Source: a virus
Direction: 5' to 3' (one strand)
IMG/VR virus record: IMGVR_UViG_3300042870_001869
Span: 1 to 39,779 of that record
Length of the DNA stretch: 39,779 nucleotides
Below, piece after piece: positions 30,016-37,892 of the stretch. The position numbers and the translations under genes are program-made. The notes under the pieces were generated by a model. It was not told the origin of the DNA, did no database searches, and saw only the letters and a list, made by a program, of their open reading frames with translations. Position 1 is the stretch's first letter. Every line of letters starts with the position of its first letter.

Positions 30016-30202
30016 ATATTTTCAATTAGCTCAAGAATTTTATCCTTACACTAAATCTGATGCAAGTCAGGCAATTTTAATTGGGCCTTCCTTGAAAGAT
30101 CATACTTGTGAGCCAGAATGTCAAGACTGCCAATGGTATAATTGGGGACTGTCTTTTATGGATAGGGAACTAAAAGGAGAATTTAATGAATTCAATATAT
30201 AA
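29969..30202 (+). other. Coding-like frame without canonical start, +1 to the preceding gene
   Basis: This frame is open from after a TAG at 29966 to TAA 30200-30202. From about 30008 onward it reads as plausible protein, with Cys in a CxxxC-x2-C cluster and several Trp/Tyr, but it has no ATG, GTG or TTG near its beginning. It would be joined to the 75-residue protein by a +1 shift at CCC-A (30007-30010). It may instead use a rare ATT start at 29990, or reflect an indel. Its end overlaps the next gene by 17 bases, as real genes do here. Confidence 0.45.
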
Positions 30203-30599
30203 AGCTTTAAATAATATCTTCATATTAACACGCAATACAGTTAGCATCTTTTTGCCGCTTAAAGAAATTAAAGTTTTAGAAGATTTAAATAAAGTAGATA
30301 CATATCCCCATAAGCATACGCCCACATCTACTGCTACTAAGAGTTCATATAAGTATACTAAGAATAATGATTCTTATCCTTATGATCAAAAGAAAGAAAG
30401 CCCTTATAGTTCAATTAAGGTTAATCACAATAGAAATATTTGGACTGGCAGAACAGACATAGCTATATTGAGACTTAGAAAAGCCGTTTCTAATAAAGGT
30501 CCAAACCCAAAGTTTCATGACAAGCTAATGAAGAAACATCGTAGTGAGTGGCCAGAACTCTGGGTTGCTATTGATGCTTTATTGAAAGCTGATGAGTAA
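30186..30599 (+). CDS. Hypothetical protein (137 aa)
   Basis: Begins with AAAGGAG as ribosome site. An N-terminal hydrophobic stretch (about 9-26) may be a membrane or peripheral helix; the middle (40-85) is low-complexity Lys/Ser/Tyr/Thr; the end (90-137) is a basic helical domain. No family recognised. Confidence 0.6.
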   Translation: MNSIYKALNNIFILTRNTVSIFLPLKEIKVLEDLNKVDTYPHKHTPTSTATKSSYKYTKNNDSYPYDQKKESPYSSIKVNHNRNIWTGRTDIAILRLRKAVSNKGPNPKFHDKLMKKHRSEWPELWVAIDALLKADE

Positions 30600-30605
30600 A
30601 CTTTT

Positions 30606-30800
30606 ATGTTTCCCATTTCTTTATCTGAAGAAGCTTATAAAAGATTAACTATGACATGGGGTCCTGAAGTAATTTTGCGTTGCAAATGTACTGATTGGCC
30701 TTCTCATTCTATGTTTAACCAAAAAGGATCTGGCAAATGTGGATCATGTCATCAAGTAACTCAAATGATCCCCTATAGATGGAGTGTAACTGATGGTTGA
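30606..30800 (+). CDS. Small zinc-ribbon protein (64 aa)
   Basis: A 64-residue protein with Cys26-x-Cys28 and Cys45-x2-Cys48, a single zinc-ribbon-like site. It overlaps the sulfotransferase-like gene by eight bases. Function unknown. Confidence 0.6.
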   Translation: MFPISLSEEAYKRLTMTWGPEVILRCKCTDWPSHSMFNQKGSGKCGSCHQVTQMIPYRWSVTDG

Positions 30801-31566
30801 CCATCTTGAAATGAGAAGAGCCTTAAACAGGGCTGAGCAGGCTTTAACTGCACCTGATTCAGGTGGATGGTCCAAGGTTAACGAAGTATGGACAGAGACT
30901 ACTGACGATCTTTATTTAGATGAAATAGATTTTCAAGTTAAAAAAGAAGGTTCTTTTAGAATTACTGTCGATGGCTTTCCACGACAAGGTAACAGGTATC
31001 TTAGAAGAAAGATCCTTTTAGCCTTTCCCGACGTCGCCATGCCATTTCCTTTATGTCACAAAGAAGTTGCTTTTAAAGAAGCAATTGCTGATAAAGATTT
31101 TGTATTCTCTGATGATCATTTTGTTTTTTCTACTTTTAGAGATCCTTTAAAATCAGTCAGTTCTTATATATCTGAATTTATTAATCACAATAATGTAAAT
31201 GGTATTTTAAATCCTTTGAAAGATTTAATTTATACTGAAGATGATTATTATTATATTAATAAATGTTTTTTATTTTACATTAGAATGACAGATTTTATAT
31301 ATAATAATATTAATGATATTTTTGTTGTACCTTTTGAATCTATTGCCGGCGATAAAGATAACTCTTTAATGTTGACTATTGCTAATTTATTGCCCACTAC
31401 AGAATATGTAGAAGCTCATGAGGTAGAACCTCATTCTAGTAAAGATATGAAGATGCAAGATTACTTAATGACAGATAAGTTTCATGATATAATGCAAGTA
31501 GCTAATCAATCCTATAGTAGGGTTTTAGATTTGTCTAGCACTAATAGAGATAGATTTGTATTGTGA
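30793..31566 (+). CDS. Sulfotransferase-like protein
   Basis: A 257-residue protein. FPRQGNRYL (62-70) corresponds to the 5'-phosphosulfate-binding loop of PAPS sulfotransferases (P-K/R-S/x-G-x-x-x-L), and TFRDPLKSVSSY (114-125) to the 3'-phosphate-binding R-D-P ... S segment. This order and spacing are those of the family. It would move a sulfo group from PAPS onto an unknown acceptor, such as a sugar or tail protein. It is coupled by ATGA-type overlap to the next gene, an APS-kinase-like enzyme that could supply PAPS, which strengthens both calls. Confidence 0.68.
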   Translation: MVDHLEMRRALNRAEQALTAPDSGGWSKVNEVWTETTDDLYLDEIDFQVKKEGSFRITVDGFPRQGNRYLRRKILLAFPDVAMPFPLCHKEVAFKEAIADKDFVFSDDHFVFSTFRDPLKSVSSYISEFINHNNVNGILNPLKDLIYTEDDYYYINKCFLFYIRMTDFIYNNINDIFVVPFESIAGDKDNSLMLTIANLLPTTEYVEAHEVEPHSSKDMKMQDYLMTDKFHDIMQVANQSYSRVLDLSSTNRDRFVL

Positions 31567-32306
31567 TAATATTAATTATAGGTTTACCGGGAGCTGGCAA
31601 AACAGCTTTAGCTACCCAATTGGCAGCTAAGACTAATTCTATTCATATTAATGCTGATGTAGTAAGAGCTGATCTTAGTTCTGATCTTGGCTTTTCTATA
31701 GAAGATCGTATAGAGCAGGCTCGTAGAGTCGGAGCTATAGCTAGACTTCTTTCTGACCAAGACAGAGATGTAGTAGTTGATTTCATTTGTCCTACTAAAG
31801 CTACAAGAGAATCTTTTGGTCGCGCTGATAAAATAATTTGGGTAGATAGAATAAATAAAAGTCAGTACGAAGATACCAATGCTATATGGGAAGACCCGTT
31901 AGAATATGACCTTAGAATTAAACCTCACCTTACTCTTGATCAAGAAGTGGATTTTGTTATTGATCGATTCCAGCTTGTAGACTGGACTAAGCCAACTACC
32001 TTACTGCTTGGTCGCTACCAGCCTTGGCATGATGGTCACTCAGCGCTTATGAGCGAGGGGTTAAAGAGAACTAATCAAGTTGTTATAGCTGTGAGATCTA
32101 GCTATAAGACTTCTGAGAAAGACCCTTTTACCTATCCTGAAGTTAAGCAGTTTATTGAGTCTAAAGAAACTAATCCTTTTGTATTGCAATTTCCTAATAT
32201 TACTAATATAATTTACGGTAGAGACGTAGGATATGAAATAGAAAAAGTTGATCTTTCTTCTGACCTTCAAGCTATTTCTGCTACAGCTATCAGATCTAAA
32301 TTATAA
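31563..32306 (+). CDS. APS-kinase-like P-loop domain fused to a nucleotidyltransferase
   Basis: A 247-residue two-domain protein. Residues 1-135: P-loop kinase with GLPGAGKT (7-14), NADVVRADLSSDLGFS-x-EDR (30-49) and VVVDFICP (70-77), as in adenylylsulfate kinases (CysC). Residues 145-247: HxGH nucleotidyltransferase with GRYQPWHDGH (150-159) and C-terminal ISATAIR (238-244), as in NMNAT/cytidylyltransferase-type enzymes. The pair could make activated sulfate (adenylyl transfer, then phosphorylation), serving the sulfotransferase-like neighbour; alternatively the second domain handles another substrate. The start overlaps the previous stop by four bases. A kinase acting on other small alcohols cannot be excluded. 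Confidence 0.8.
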   Translation: MIILIIGLPGAGKTALATQLAAKTNSIHINADVVRADLSSDLGFSIEDRIEQARRVGAIARLLSDQDRDVVVDFICPTKATRESFGRADKIIWVDRINKSQYEDTNAIWEDPLEYDLRIKPHLTLDQEVDFVIDRFQLVDWTKPTTLLLGRYQPWHDGHSALMSEGLKRTNQVVIAVRSSYKTSEKDPFTYPEVKQFIESKETNPFVLQFPNITNIIYGRDVGYEIEKVDLSSDLQAISATAIRSKL

Positions 32307-32331
32307 TTAAACAAACTTATATGGAGCAAAA

Positions 32332-32724
32332 ATGACGCAAGAAATAAAACCTTGGATATCTTTGAAATTTGATTTCAACAAAGAACAAAGAAAACAGTTT
32401 AATAAACAAATTGATCAAATAGCTTTTGATTTAGGCTATGCTGTTGTCAATCCTTATGGAAGTCTATTGAAGATTGGTACATTAGAACAATGCCAAGATC
32501 TAATAGACTATTTTATTGAACAGGATTCTAGATGTGGGTGTGAAAAAAGTACTGATTTAGAAATTGTTGACATTAATCAAATTCACTGGAAAACTCGTAG
32601 AACTTACATATTGCATGATTTAGAATCTAATTTTAATTTTGCTTACAGAAGCGGAAATGTAGAAGAAGGATCTGTACGAATAGCTAATATTCTAAAGAAC
32701 TTAGAACAAAAAAACGGTGAATAA
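32332..32724 (+). CDS. Hypothetical protein (130 aa)
   Basis: A 130-residue soluble protein with an alpha/beta look, containing a CGC near residue 67. The sequence before the ATG (TATATGGAGCAAAA) is almost the same as before the gene at 32750, suggesting a repeated leader/ribosome site. No family recognised. Confidence 0.65.
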   Translation: MTQEIKPWISLKFDFNKEQRKQFNKQIDQIAFDLGYAVVNPYGSLLKIGTLEQCQDLIDYFIEQDSRCGCEKSTDLEIVDINQIHWKTRRTYILHDLESNFNFAYRSGNVEEGSVRIANILKNLEQKNGE

Positions 32725-32749
32725 TTTAAAAAACCTATATGGGGTAAAA

Positions 32750-32974
32750 ATGAAAAAAAATTTTCGAGACCAAATTCGTTTTTACATAAATTCTAAATTT
32801 CCCAATAAAAAAATAAAGATTAAGTTCGTCACTCATTCTGGTAAAAAAATCTGCAACGTAAAGCTAACTAAAAAACAATTCAATGCTATTACATTAGCTG
32901 CTTCTTTAAGTAATGAAACCGTTCAAGACTTCTTCTTGAACTCTATTAAAATATATCTAAAGGATAAAAAATGA
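32750..32974 (+). CDS. Small basic protein (74 aa)
   Basis: ATG 32750 is preferred to GTG 32717 because TATGGGGTAAAA directly before it repeats the leader of the preceding gene. The 74 residues are Lys-rich with a strand-strand-helix-helix order; the last 35 could be a small DNA- or RNA-binding helical unit. The stop overlaps the next ATG (ATGA). Confidence 0.6.
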   Translation: MKKNFRDQIRFYINSKFPNKKIKIKFVTHSGKKICNVKLTKKQFNAITLAASLSNETVQDFFLNSIKIYLKDKK

Positions 32975-33210
32975 ACCACCATCTACACTTTAGTGACATT
33001 ATAAAGAAGCTAAAGAGGGAACCTTTAAATAGCGACCAACCAGACTTAACTGTTAATGAGCAAATAGTAAACCAAAGATCTTTGATAAAATTTTGGATAG
33101 ATCATGCTACCAGATTAGAAGAACAGAATAACCAATTAAAGATTGAATTACAACAAGCTTCTCAATCAGTCATTATGCTAAGAGAGTTAATGAATGAATC
33201 ACGACCCTAG
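32971..33210 (+). CDS. Coiled-coil protein (79 aa)
   Basis: A 79-residue protein whose residues 30-75 form a long helix with heptad spacing (Asn/Gln/Leu-rich). The start overlaps the previous stop, the end overlaps the methyltransferase gene by 17 bases. Unknown role. Confidence 0.6.
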   Translation: MNHHLHFSDIIKKLKREPLNSDQPDLTVNEQIVNQRSLIKFWIDHATRLEEQNNQLKIELQQASQSVIMLRELMNESRP

Positions 33211-33805
33211 CAGAAAACCTCCTCTCTATAAGGGCAACAGTGTTCAAGAAGCTTTTGTTCTAAATCTATTAGATGAGAAAAGAAGTGGTTATTACGTTGA
33301 GTTAGGCGCTTTTGATTCTAACTTAGGAAGTAATACATATCATCTTGAGAATGATTATGAATGGAATGGCGTTTCTTTTGAAATACTAGATGACAGGCGC
33401 AATCAATTTGCTTCTAATAGAAGAAATCCTTGTTATGGTGATGCTCTAGACTTTAATTATATTAATTACTTTGAAGAGAATAATTTCCCTAAACAAATAG
33501 ATTATCTCCAAGTAGATATAGACGCCGGCTATCAACAAGATGGTAGACCCTTTGGCAATCATTATCTTACTCTATTGGGCCTTATATCTTTGCCATTGAC
33601 TCAGTATAGATTCTCCGTCATAACTTTTGAGCATGATTCTAATATGTATTTTAGAAATACCGGAATGCGTGACGCACAGAGAGAAATTCTAGATTCTTTA
33701 GGGTATACTCTTGTAGTTAGGGAAATCCACGAAGATTGGTGGGTAGACCCGAATGTATTACCGATTGACAAATATAGGAAATACCTAAGATGGGAGACAC
33801 TGTAA
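33194..33805 (+). CDS. FkbM-type SAM-dependent methyltransferase
   Basis: A 203-residue protein. YVELGAF-D (34-41) is SAM motif I, GVSFEILDDR (59-68) holds the acidic residue for ribose binding, and YLQVDID (104-110) matches the late FkbM strand. Phage FkbM-like enzymes usually methylate sugars. Here it sits directly before two 2OG oxygenases and after the sulfation pair, suggesting a modification set. The TAA overlaps the next ATG. Confidence 0.75.
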   Translation: MNHDPSRKPPLYKGNSVQEAFVLNLLDEKRSGYYVELGAFDSNLGSNTYHLENDYEWNGVSFEILDDRRNQFASNRRNPCYGDALDFNYINYFEENNFPKQIDYLQVDIDAGYQQDGRPFGNHYLTLLGLISLPLTQYRFSVITFEHDSNMYFRNTGMRDAQREILDSLGYTLVVREIHEDWWVDPNVLPIDKYRKYLRWETL

Positions 33806-34347
33806 TGACTTACTCTACTTTAATAATAGAAGACTTTATTGACGATAAAGATCTAGATCTATTGATAGAATCTTTTGCTAATGCACCTTTTGATTCCGCG
33901 CCAAATAATCCAAATCTATTTAGCTATCAAATACCTAGGGACTATATTCATGCAGCAATAACTGACATGATTAACACTAAGCTCACTAGCACTTTGGAAG
34001 AGCATTATAAAGTAAAGATATCTCAATATACAAGTGGATCAGTCACTCGTTATACAGAAGGACAATACATAGGACTACATGCAGACTGGGCCCCGGAAGA
34101 TGTATACGTTCAAACTCTTGATAAAAAGAGAGTAGACATTAGTTCTGTCACGTATCTTAATCAGGATTTTACTGGTGGAGAATTGGTATTTTGTGAAATC
34201 AGTAAAGATCTATTGATGAATAAATTAATGACTTTAGTTCCAAGAAGCGGAATGGTTATTTTCTTTGATGCCCTTAAATCACACTACACCAAGCCAATAA
34301 TTAAAGGCGTTAAGTATTCTTATACTAACTTTTATTCTTTGTCATGA
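33805..34347 (+). CDS. 2OG-Fe(II) oxygenase (prolyl-4-hydroxylase type)
   Basis: The ATG at 33805 shares a base with the previous stop; an ATG 15 bases upstream is less likely. The 180 residues show the iron triad His92-x-Asp94 (GLHADW) and His160 (KSHYTKP), with FTGGEL between and Lys170 in place of the usual Arg for 2-oxoglutarate. Such enzymes hydroxylate protein residues or small molecules. ATGA overlap joins it to a second oxygenase. Confidence 0.85.
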   Translation: MTYSTLIIEDFIDDKDLDLLIESFANAPFDSAPNNPNLFSYQIPRDYIHAAITDMINTKLTSTLEEHYKVKISQYTSGSVTRYTEGQYIGLHADWAPEDVYVQTLDKKRVDISSVTYLNQDFTGGELVFCEISKDLLMNKLMTLVPRSGMVIFFDALKSHYTKPIIKGVKYSYTNFYSLS

Positions 34348-34889
34348 TTAAAGATGAAATATTTTTAATTGAAAATTTAATTGATATAGATTATCTATCT
34401 TTACTAGTTAACTGGCTTAGTGCTTCAGAGCCAAATCGTAGAGAAGGACAAAAATCTACTTTAGGAACATATAACATACCTTTAGATTTACATGAAGGAT
34501 TTTGCGATTTATATCTTAAGTCTAAAAAAGAAATAGAGAATTTTTATAACGTTTCTTTGCACGATGAACACTTCAGTAATGTTATAGAGTATAAAATTGG
34601 CGACATCCTTGAATTGCATACTGATAATCTAGAATATCTAGATGGAGAATTATCTTATAACGCATCTACTTCTACTGGACATCTAAGACAAATAAGCAGT
34701 GTACTATATTTAAATGATACATATACAGGTGGAGAAATAGATTTTCCTAATTTATCCATTAAGATGAAACCTAAGGCAGGAACTTTAATAGCTTTTCCTA
34801 GTGCAGATCAAAGTTTTTTACATCAGGTTGTTGAGATCACATCAGGTAAAAAATGGGTTGCACCTTGTTTTTGGAGCATCAAAGATTAA
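34344..34889 (+). CDS. 2OG-Fe(II) oxygenase, second copy
   Basis: A 181-residue relative of the preceding enzyme: His92-x-Asp94 (ELHTDN), YTGGEI at 127-132, KPKAGTLIAFPS and His160, with Lys170 as the likely 2-oxoglutarate anchor. Same length and identical positions of all key residues suggest tandem duplication followed by divergence. It could form a heterodimer with its neighbour. It ends the plus-strand run; a convergent minus-strand gene follows after 38 bases. Confidence 0.85.
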   Translation: MIKDEIFLIENLIDIDYLSLLVNWLSASEPNRREGQKSTLGTYNIPLDLHEGFCDLYLKSKKEIENFYNVSLHDEHFSNVIEYKIGDILELHTDNLEYLDGELSYNASTSTGHLRQISSVLYLNDTYTGGEIDFPNLSIKMKPKAGTLIAFPSADQSFLHQVVEITSGKKWVAPCFWSIKD

Positions 34890-34927
34890 AAAAAATTTAA
34901 AAGGCTAAGGTTAATAACTATAGGGCA

Positions 34928-35083
34928 CTAAAGTACCCCTCTCATTACTTTTACTGCCGTAGCAGCAGCATCCATAGTGCCCTGTAGCGTATGTTCTGAC
35001 ATCTTTCCAGCTCTAGTTACTGCTTTGGAAACAACTTTAGATTCTTCTTTAACAGTTTCTGAAGCAACTTTTGCAATAGGCAC
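34928..35083 (-). CDS. Small helical protein (51 aa), GTG start
   Basis: Minus-strand ORF of 51 codons from GTG 35083 (AGGGAG lies just before) to TAG 34928-34930. Its C-terminal part (A-G-K-M ... A-x-K-V-M-R-x-x-L) resembles the C-terminal end of the 108-residue protein of the same block (A-G-G-M ... A-x-K-V-M-R), indicating related sequences. Unknown function. Confidence 0.5.
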   Translation of the reverse strand: MPIAKVASETVKEESKVVSKAVTRAGKMSEHTLQGTMDAAATAVKVMRGVL

Positions 35084-35099
35084 TACTCTCCCTGTTGAT

Positions 35100-36062
35100 T
35101 CAGTAGCTCCGTTGCACCCCTGCCCTAGTCGTTAATCCTTCAGCTGGAGTACCAATATCCATAATAGCAGAAGTGCTTATCTTAGCTTCCGGTCCTAAAA
35201 CAGGCCTACTAATATGAGCATCAATCGATGCCCTTCTAGTTTGTGCATTTAAGGATTGTCCCTCTGGACCAGTATATTGGAAGCTTAATAGACCTTCTGA
35301 GTCTGGCATTATCGTAGTCAATCTTGCTTCAGGATACGCATCAGTTTTTCCAACAGATTCTAGGTATTTTCTAAAGGCAGTATTGCCTTCGTCAAAGCTA
35401 GGAGCATCTAATAATTCCTGAGTGCCAGCAGGCAAACGTGCGCCATCTCCAGCAGTATCCTTAAGGTTTTGGGCAAAGCTTTTCATCCAATCGTGGAATT
35501 GAGGATCTTCTTTTAGCATAACTTTATTTAATGCTGTTTTCCTCCCATCGGTAATAAGCTTTGGACCTGTTGTGTCATGAGTGACAGAATCAGGTAAATC
35601 CATTAAAGTATATTTATTTATCTTATCTGTAGTCTGAACAGCCTCTCCCATCTCTTCTCCACCACCATGATATAAAGAGGAAGTTTCAGAATTTAATCTA
35701 GCAAAAACTATTGAACCTCTATTTGATGGATTGAGAGACATTTCACTTAATTTTTGTGGAGAAATACCCATACTCTCAGCTGCAGCTGGGTTGACTGACT
35801 GACGCCTGATATTTTCTGCATTTGCGTAACCTATTGAGTTAAACGCTATGTTATGTATACTCATATCTGTTTGTGATCCAAGGTTCCACCAAAAACTACT
35901 TGATGTTTCTGCACCATGAACAAGAGCAGTTTGTGCAGCGTGTCTTCTGCCCGTAGAAATCCCTTCAGGAAAACCAAGCTTTCCTGGGGTGAAGGGAAGA
36001 CCCTTCACTGCTGGGAAAAAACTACCTTGACCAGCCACAAAATCATCTATACCAGTTGCCAT
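35100..36062 (-). CDS. Hypothetical protein (320 aa), possible virion-associated
   Basis: A 320-residue protein without recognised domain, rich in Gly, Ser, Thr and Ala, with no signal peptide or membrane segment. It lies in the only minus-strand block, two bases after the 108-residue gene. A structural or ejected protein is conceivable from composition, but nothing in the sequence proves it. Confidence 0.65.
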   Translation of the reverse strand: MATGIDDFVAGQGSFFPAVKGLPFTPGKLGFPEGISTGRRHAAQTALVHGAETSSSFWWNLGSQTDMSIHNIAFNSIGYANAENIRRQSVNPAAAESMGISPQKLSEMSLNPSNRGSIVFARLNSETSSLYHGGGEEMGEAVQTTDKINKYTLMDLPDSVTHDTTGPKLITDGRKTALNKVMLKEDPQFHDWMKSFAQNLKDTAGDGARLPAGTQELLDAPSFDEGNTAFRKYLESVGKTDAYPEARLTTIMPDSEGLLSFQYTGPEGQSLNAQTRRASIDAHISRPVLGPEAKISTSAIMDIGTPAEGLTTRAGVQRSY

Positions 36063-36064
36063 AT

Positions 36065-36391
36065 CTAAACCCTAAATCTCATTACTTTAGCTGCTACTTC
36101 ACCAGCTTCTAATACTCCACTAAGAGTTCTTCTAGCCATTCCTCCAGCTTGTGTTACAGCATCTGCAACCATAGCTTCTGGCTTAGTGCTCTCTGCAGCA
36201 ACTTGTGGGCTTAATCCTCCGACGGCAATCTGTGCTTCAGCTAATGAACCAAAAATTCCTGTAGAGATTCTTTCTGACCCCTTAACGAGTGATTGATAGT
36301 TATTGAATACATCACTGCTAAATTTTTTAGATATAAATTCATCACTTTCTTCTTGAAGAAATTCCGTTGAGTCTCTTATTACTTCAGACAT
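36065..36391 (-). CDS. Hypothetical protein (108 aa)
   Basis: A 108-residue helical protein. Its C-terminal stretch matches the layout of the small protein at 34928-35083. It is separated from its neighbours by one and two bases, so the block is one operon. No family recognised. Confidence 0.6.
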   Translation of the reverse strand: MSEVIRDSTEFLQEESDEFISKKFSSDVFNNYQSLVKGSERISTGIFGSLAEAQIAVGGLSPQVAAESTKPEAMVADAVTQAGGMARRTLSGVLEAGEVAAKVMRFRV

Positions 36392-36392
36392 T

Positions 36393-37274
36393 TCACCGAT
36401 AATTTACAGAACCCATAAACTTTCCATGAGCTTCCATGTTTGCCAATTCTTGTATTTCATCAAAATCTACTTGAGCAGCTAGAGTATCGTAGAACGAATT
36501 TTTTTTGGTCATTTCTAATAAATCACTAGAGTAAACGTCAAAACTTTGGTTGTTGGCATCAAAGAAAGAATATGGACTAATTATATCCATAGGCGTTTCA
36601 TCCGGTTGAGCCATAATGGATTTACCTATTGCAGTCTTAGAAATTAGTCCAGCAAAAGAATCTGCTCTAGCTTCTTCTACTCCCATTTCAGAAACCGCAT
36701 TTATAAATTTATTTTTCCATTCATTAGCTGCATCTTGAGGAAAAGAAGATAATTTTTTAGTTCTAAAATCAAATTCTAATTGTTCATTAAAATTCAAAAA
36801 TTTGTTACGTTCCGGAAATCTACCGACGCCACTTTCTGAACTTACGGCATGCCCTATTTCGTGAAAAGCAGTGTGCAAAAGTGCACCTTGTCCTCGATCA
36901 ATATAACCCTGTCCGAAGACTAATAAATTGTTAATTTTATCACTATTTTTGATCCTAATGCCCTCAAATTTTAACATCGTACTTAAGTTTGTCTTTCTAT
37001 GACTAGAAAGAATTGGGAGAGAATAAGCTCCTTCGTTCGTAGGAAAGTCAAACATTTTTAACGTATCTGAAGATACGTTAATACCTAGAGTTCTTCTAGC
37101 CATAACTGAAGCTGGGATAATTTTCTTTTCCATAGTAAAAAAACTATTTTTAAGGCTTCCTAAATCTCTCATATTCGTCTCAAGCGCAAACATTGCGTCT
37201 TCGTTTTGAGGCATTGATTTTCCAGTTCTAAACATGAAATGATTTATGGGCATTGATACGGGTAAGAGATTCAT
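36393..37274 (-). CDS. HExxH metalloprotease-like protein (293 aa)
   Basis: A 293-residue protein with HEIGH at 138-142 in a helix-like context (TAFHEIGHAVS) and, about 60 residues later, EEARADSFAGL (200-210), which fits the third metal ligand helix of many zincins. This pattern suggests a zinc peptidase or toxin-like zincin domain. Met-rich N terminus, no signal peptide. It is first in the minus-strand operon, with AAAGG as ribosome site and a TATAAT about 26 bases upstream. Confidence 0.65.
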   Translation of the reverse strand: MNLLPVSMPINHFMFRTGKSMPQNEDAMFALETNMRDLGSLKNSFFTMEKKIIPASVMARRTLGINVSSDTLKMFDFPTNEGAYSLPILSSHRKTNLSTMLKFEGIRIKNSDKINNLLVFGQGYIDRGQGALLHTAFHEIGHAVSSESGVGRFPERNKFLNFNEQLEFDFRTKKLSSFPQDAANEWKNKFINAVSEMGVEEARADSFAGLISKTAIGKSIMAQPDETPMDIISPYSFFDANNQSFDVYSSDLLEMTKKNSFYDTLAAQVDFDEIQELANMEAHGKFMGSVNYR

Positions 37275-37299
37275 GTTATAACCTTTAAATTAAAAACTA

Positions 37300-37305
37300 A
37301 TTATA
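37300..37305 (-). promoter_or_regulatory. -10 element (TATAAT) for the minus-strand operon
   Basis: On the minus strand TATAAT lies 25 bases before the ATG at 37274, followed by the AAAGG ribosome site. The -35 position is poor. It faces away from the plus-strand -10 box at 37353, so the 92-base gap is a divergent promoter region. Confidence 0.5.
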
Positions 37306-37352
37306 TAGTAACCATTTAAAGTGATAGGACCTCAAAACGCCGAAAATCTTGG

Positions 37353-37358
37353 TATAAT
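37353..37358 (+). promoter_or_regulatory. -10 element (TATAAT) for a near-leaderless gene
   Basis: GGTATAAT ends eight bases before the ATG at 37367; transcription would start at or within a base or two of the start codon. Same form as the elements at 1228 and 25986. Confidence 0.55.
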
Positions 37359-37366
37359 ATATCCCT

Positions 37367-37765
37367 ATGGGAATGTTTGATTATTTTACAATAGAGTACC
37401 CCTTGCCCTTAGAGTCTTATGTGCTATCTAAATATAGGTCATTTGTTCATGCTGCTGTTGGTCAAGATGAGTTTCAGTGTAAGGATATGGATTGCTGTCT
37501 AGATAGGTATTTGATTGATAATGCCGGCCGAATATATAAGAGCGATCTAGTAGACTTTGAATTGGATGAAAGAACAGAATTTAAAAAGATTTACTTTCAT
37601 GGACATATTAACGTTTATAGCATGGTTTACCTAGATGAAGAGGGCTGGGGAAGTAAGAATAAGTTTTGGCTAGAGTATGACTTGAAATTTACTGATGGTT
37701 TGTTAGTGCAAGCTACCATGACTTCGCCCACACAAGAAGAACTACAGGTCCTATCAGGTTCATAG
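37367..37765 (+). CDS. Hypothetical phage protein (132 aa)
   Basis: A 132-residue protein beginning MGMFDYFTIEYPLP, with FQCKDMDCCLDRYLID near 37-51. This start and the F-Q-x-K-D-x-D-C segment are known to me from hypothetical proteins of phages and some bacteria, without assigned function. The rest is beta-rich. No ribosome site is needed if the mRNA is leaderless. Confidence 0.7.
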   Translation: MGMFDYFTIEYPLPLESYVLSKYRSFVHAAVGQDEFQCKDMDCCLDRYLIDNAGRIYKSDLVDFELDERTEFKKIYFHGHINVYSMVYLDEEGWGSKNKFWLEYDLKFTDGLLVQATMTSPTQEELQVLSGS

Positions 37766-37778
37766 AGTTCACCTATGG

Positions 37779-37784
37779 TATACT
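37779..37784 (+). promoter_or_regulatory. -10 element (TATACT) for tRNA-Gly
   Basis: GGTATACT ends nine bases before the tRNA-Gly 5' end, the right distance for transcription to start at or just before the mature tRNA. Confidence 0.45.
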
Positions 37785-37793
37785 GTTATATAT

Positions 37794-37866
<73 letters not shown>

Positions 37867-37892
37867 CCAATCTTACCCATGGAGCTATCCAA

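Noticed and set aside
34890-34927. Bidirectional terminator between the convergent genes
   Set aside because: There is an A-run/T-run and a small imperfect hairpin (GGGCAC...GTACCC), but no convincing stem directly before the T-run on either strand.
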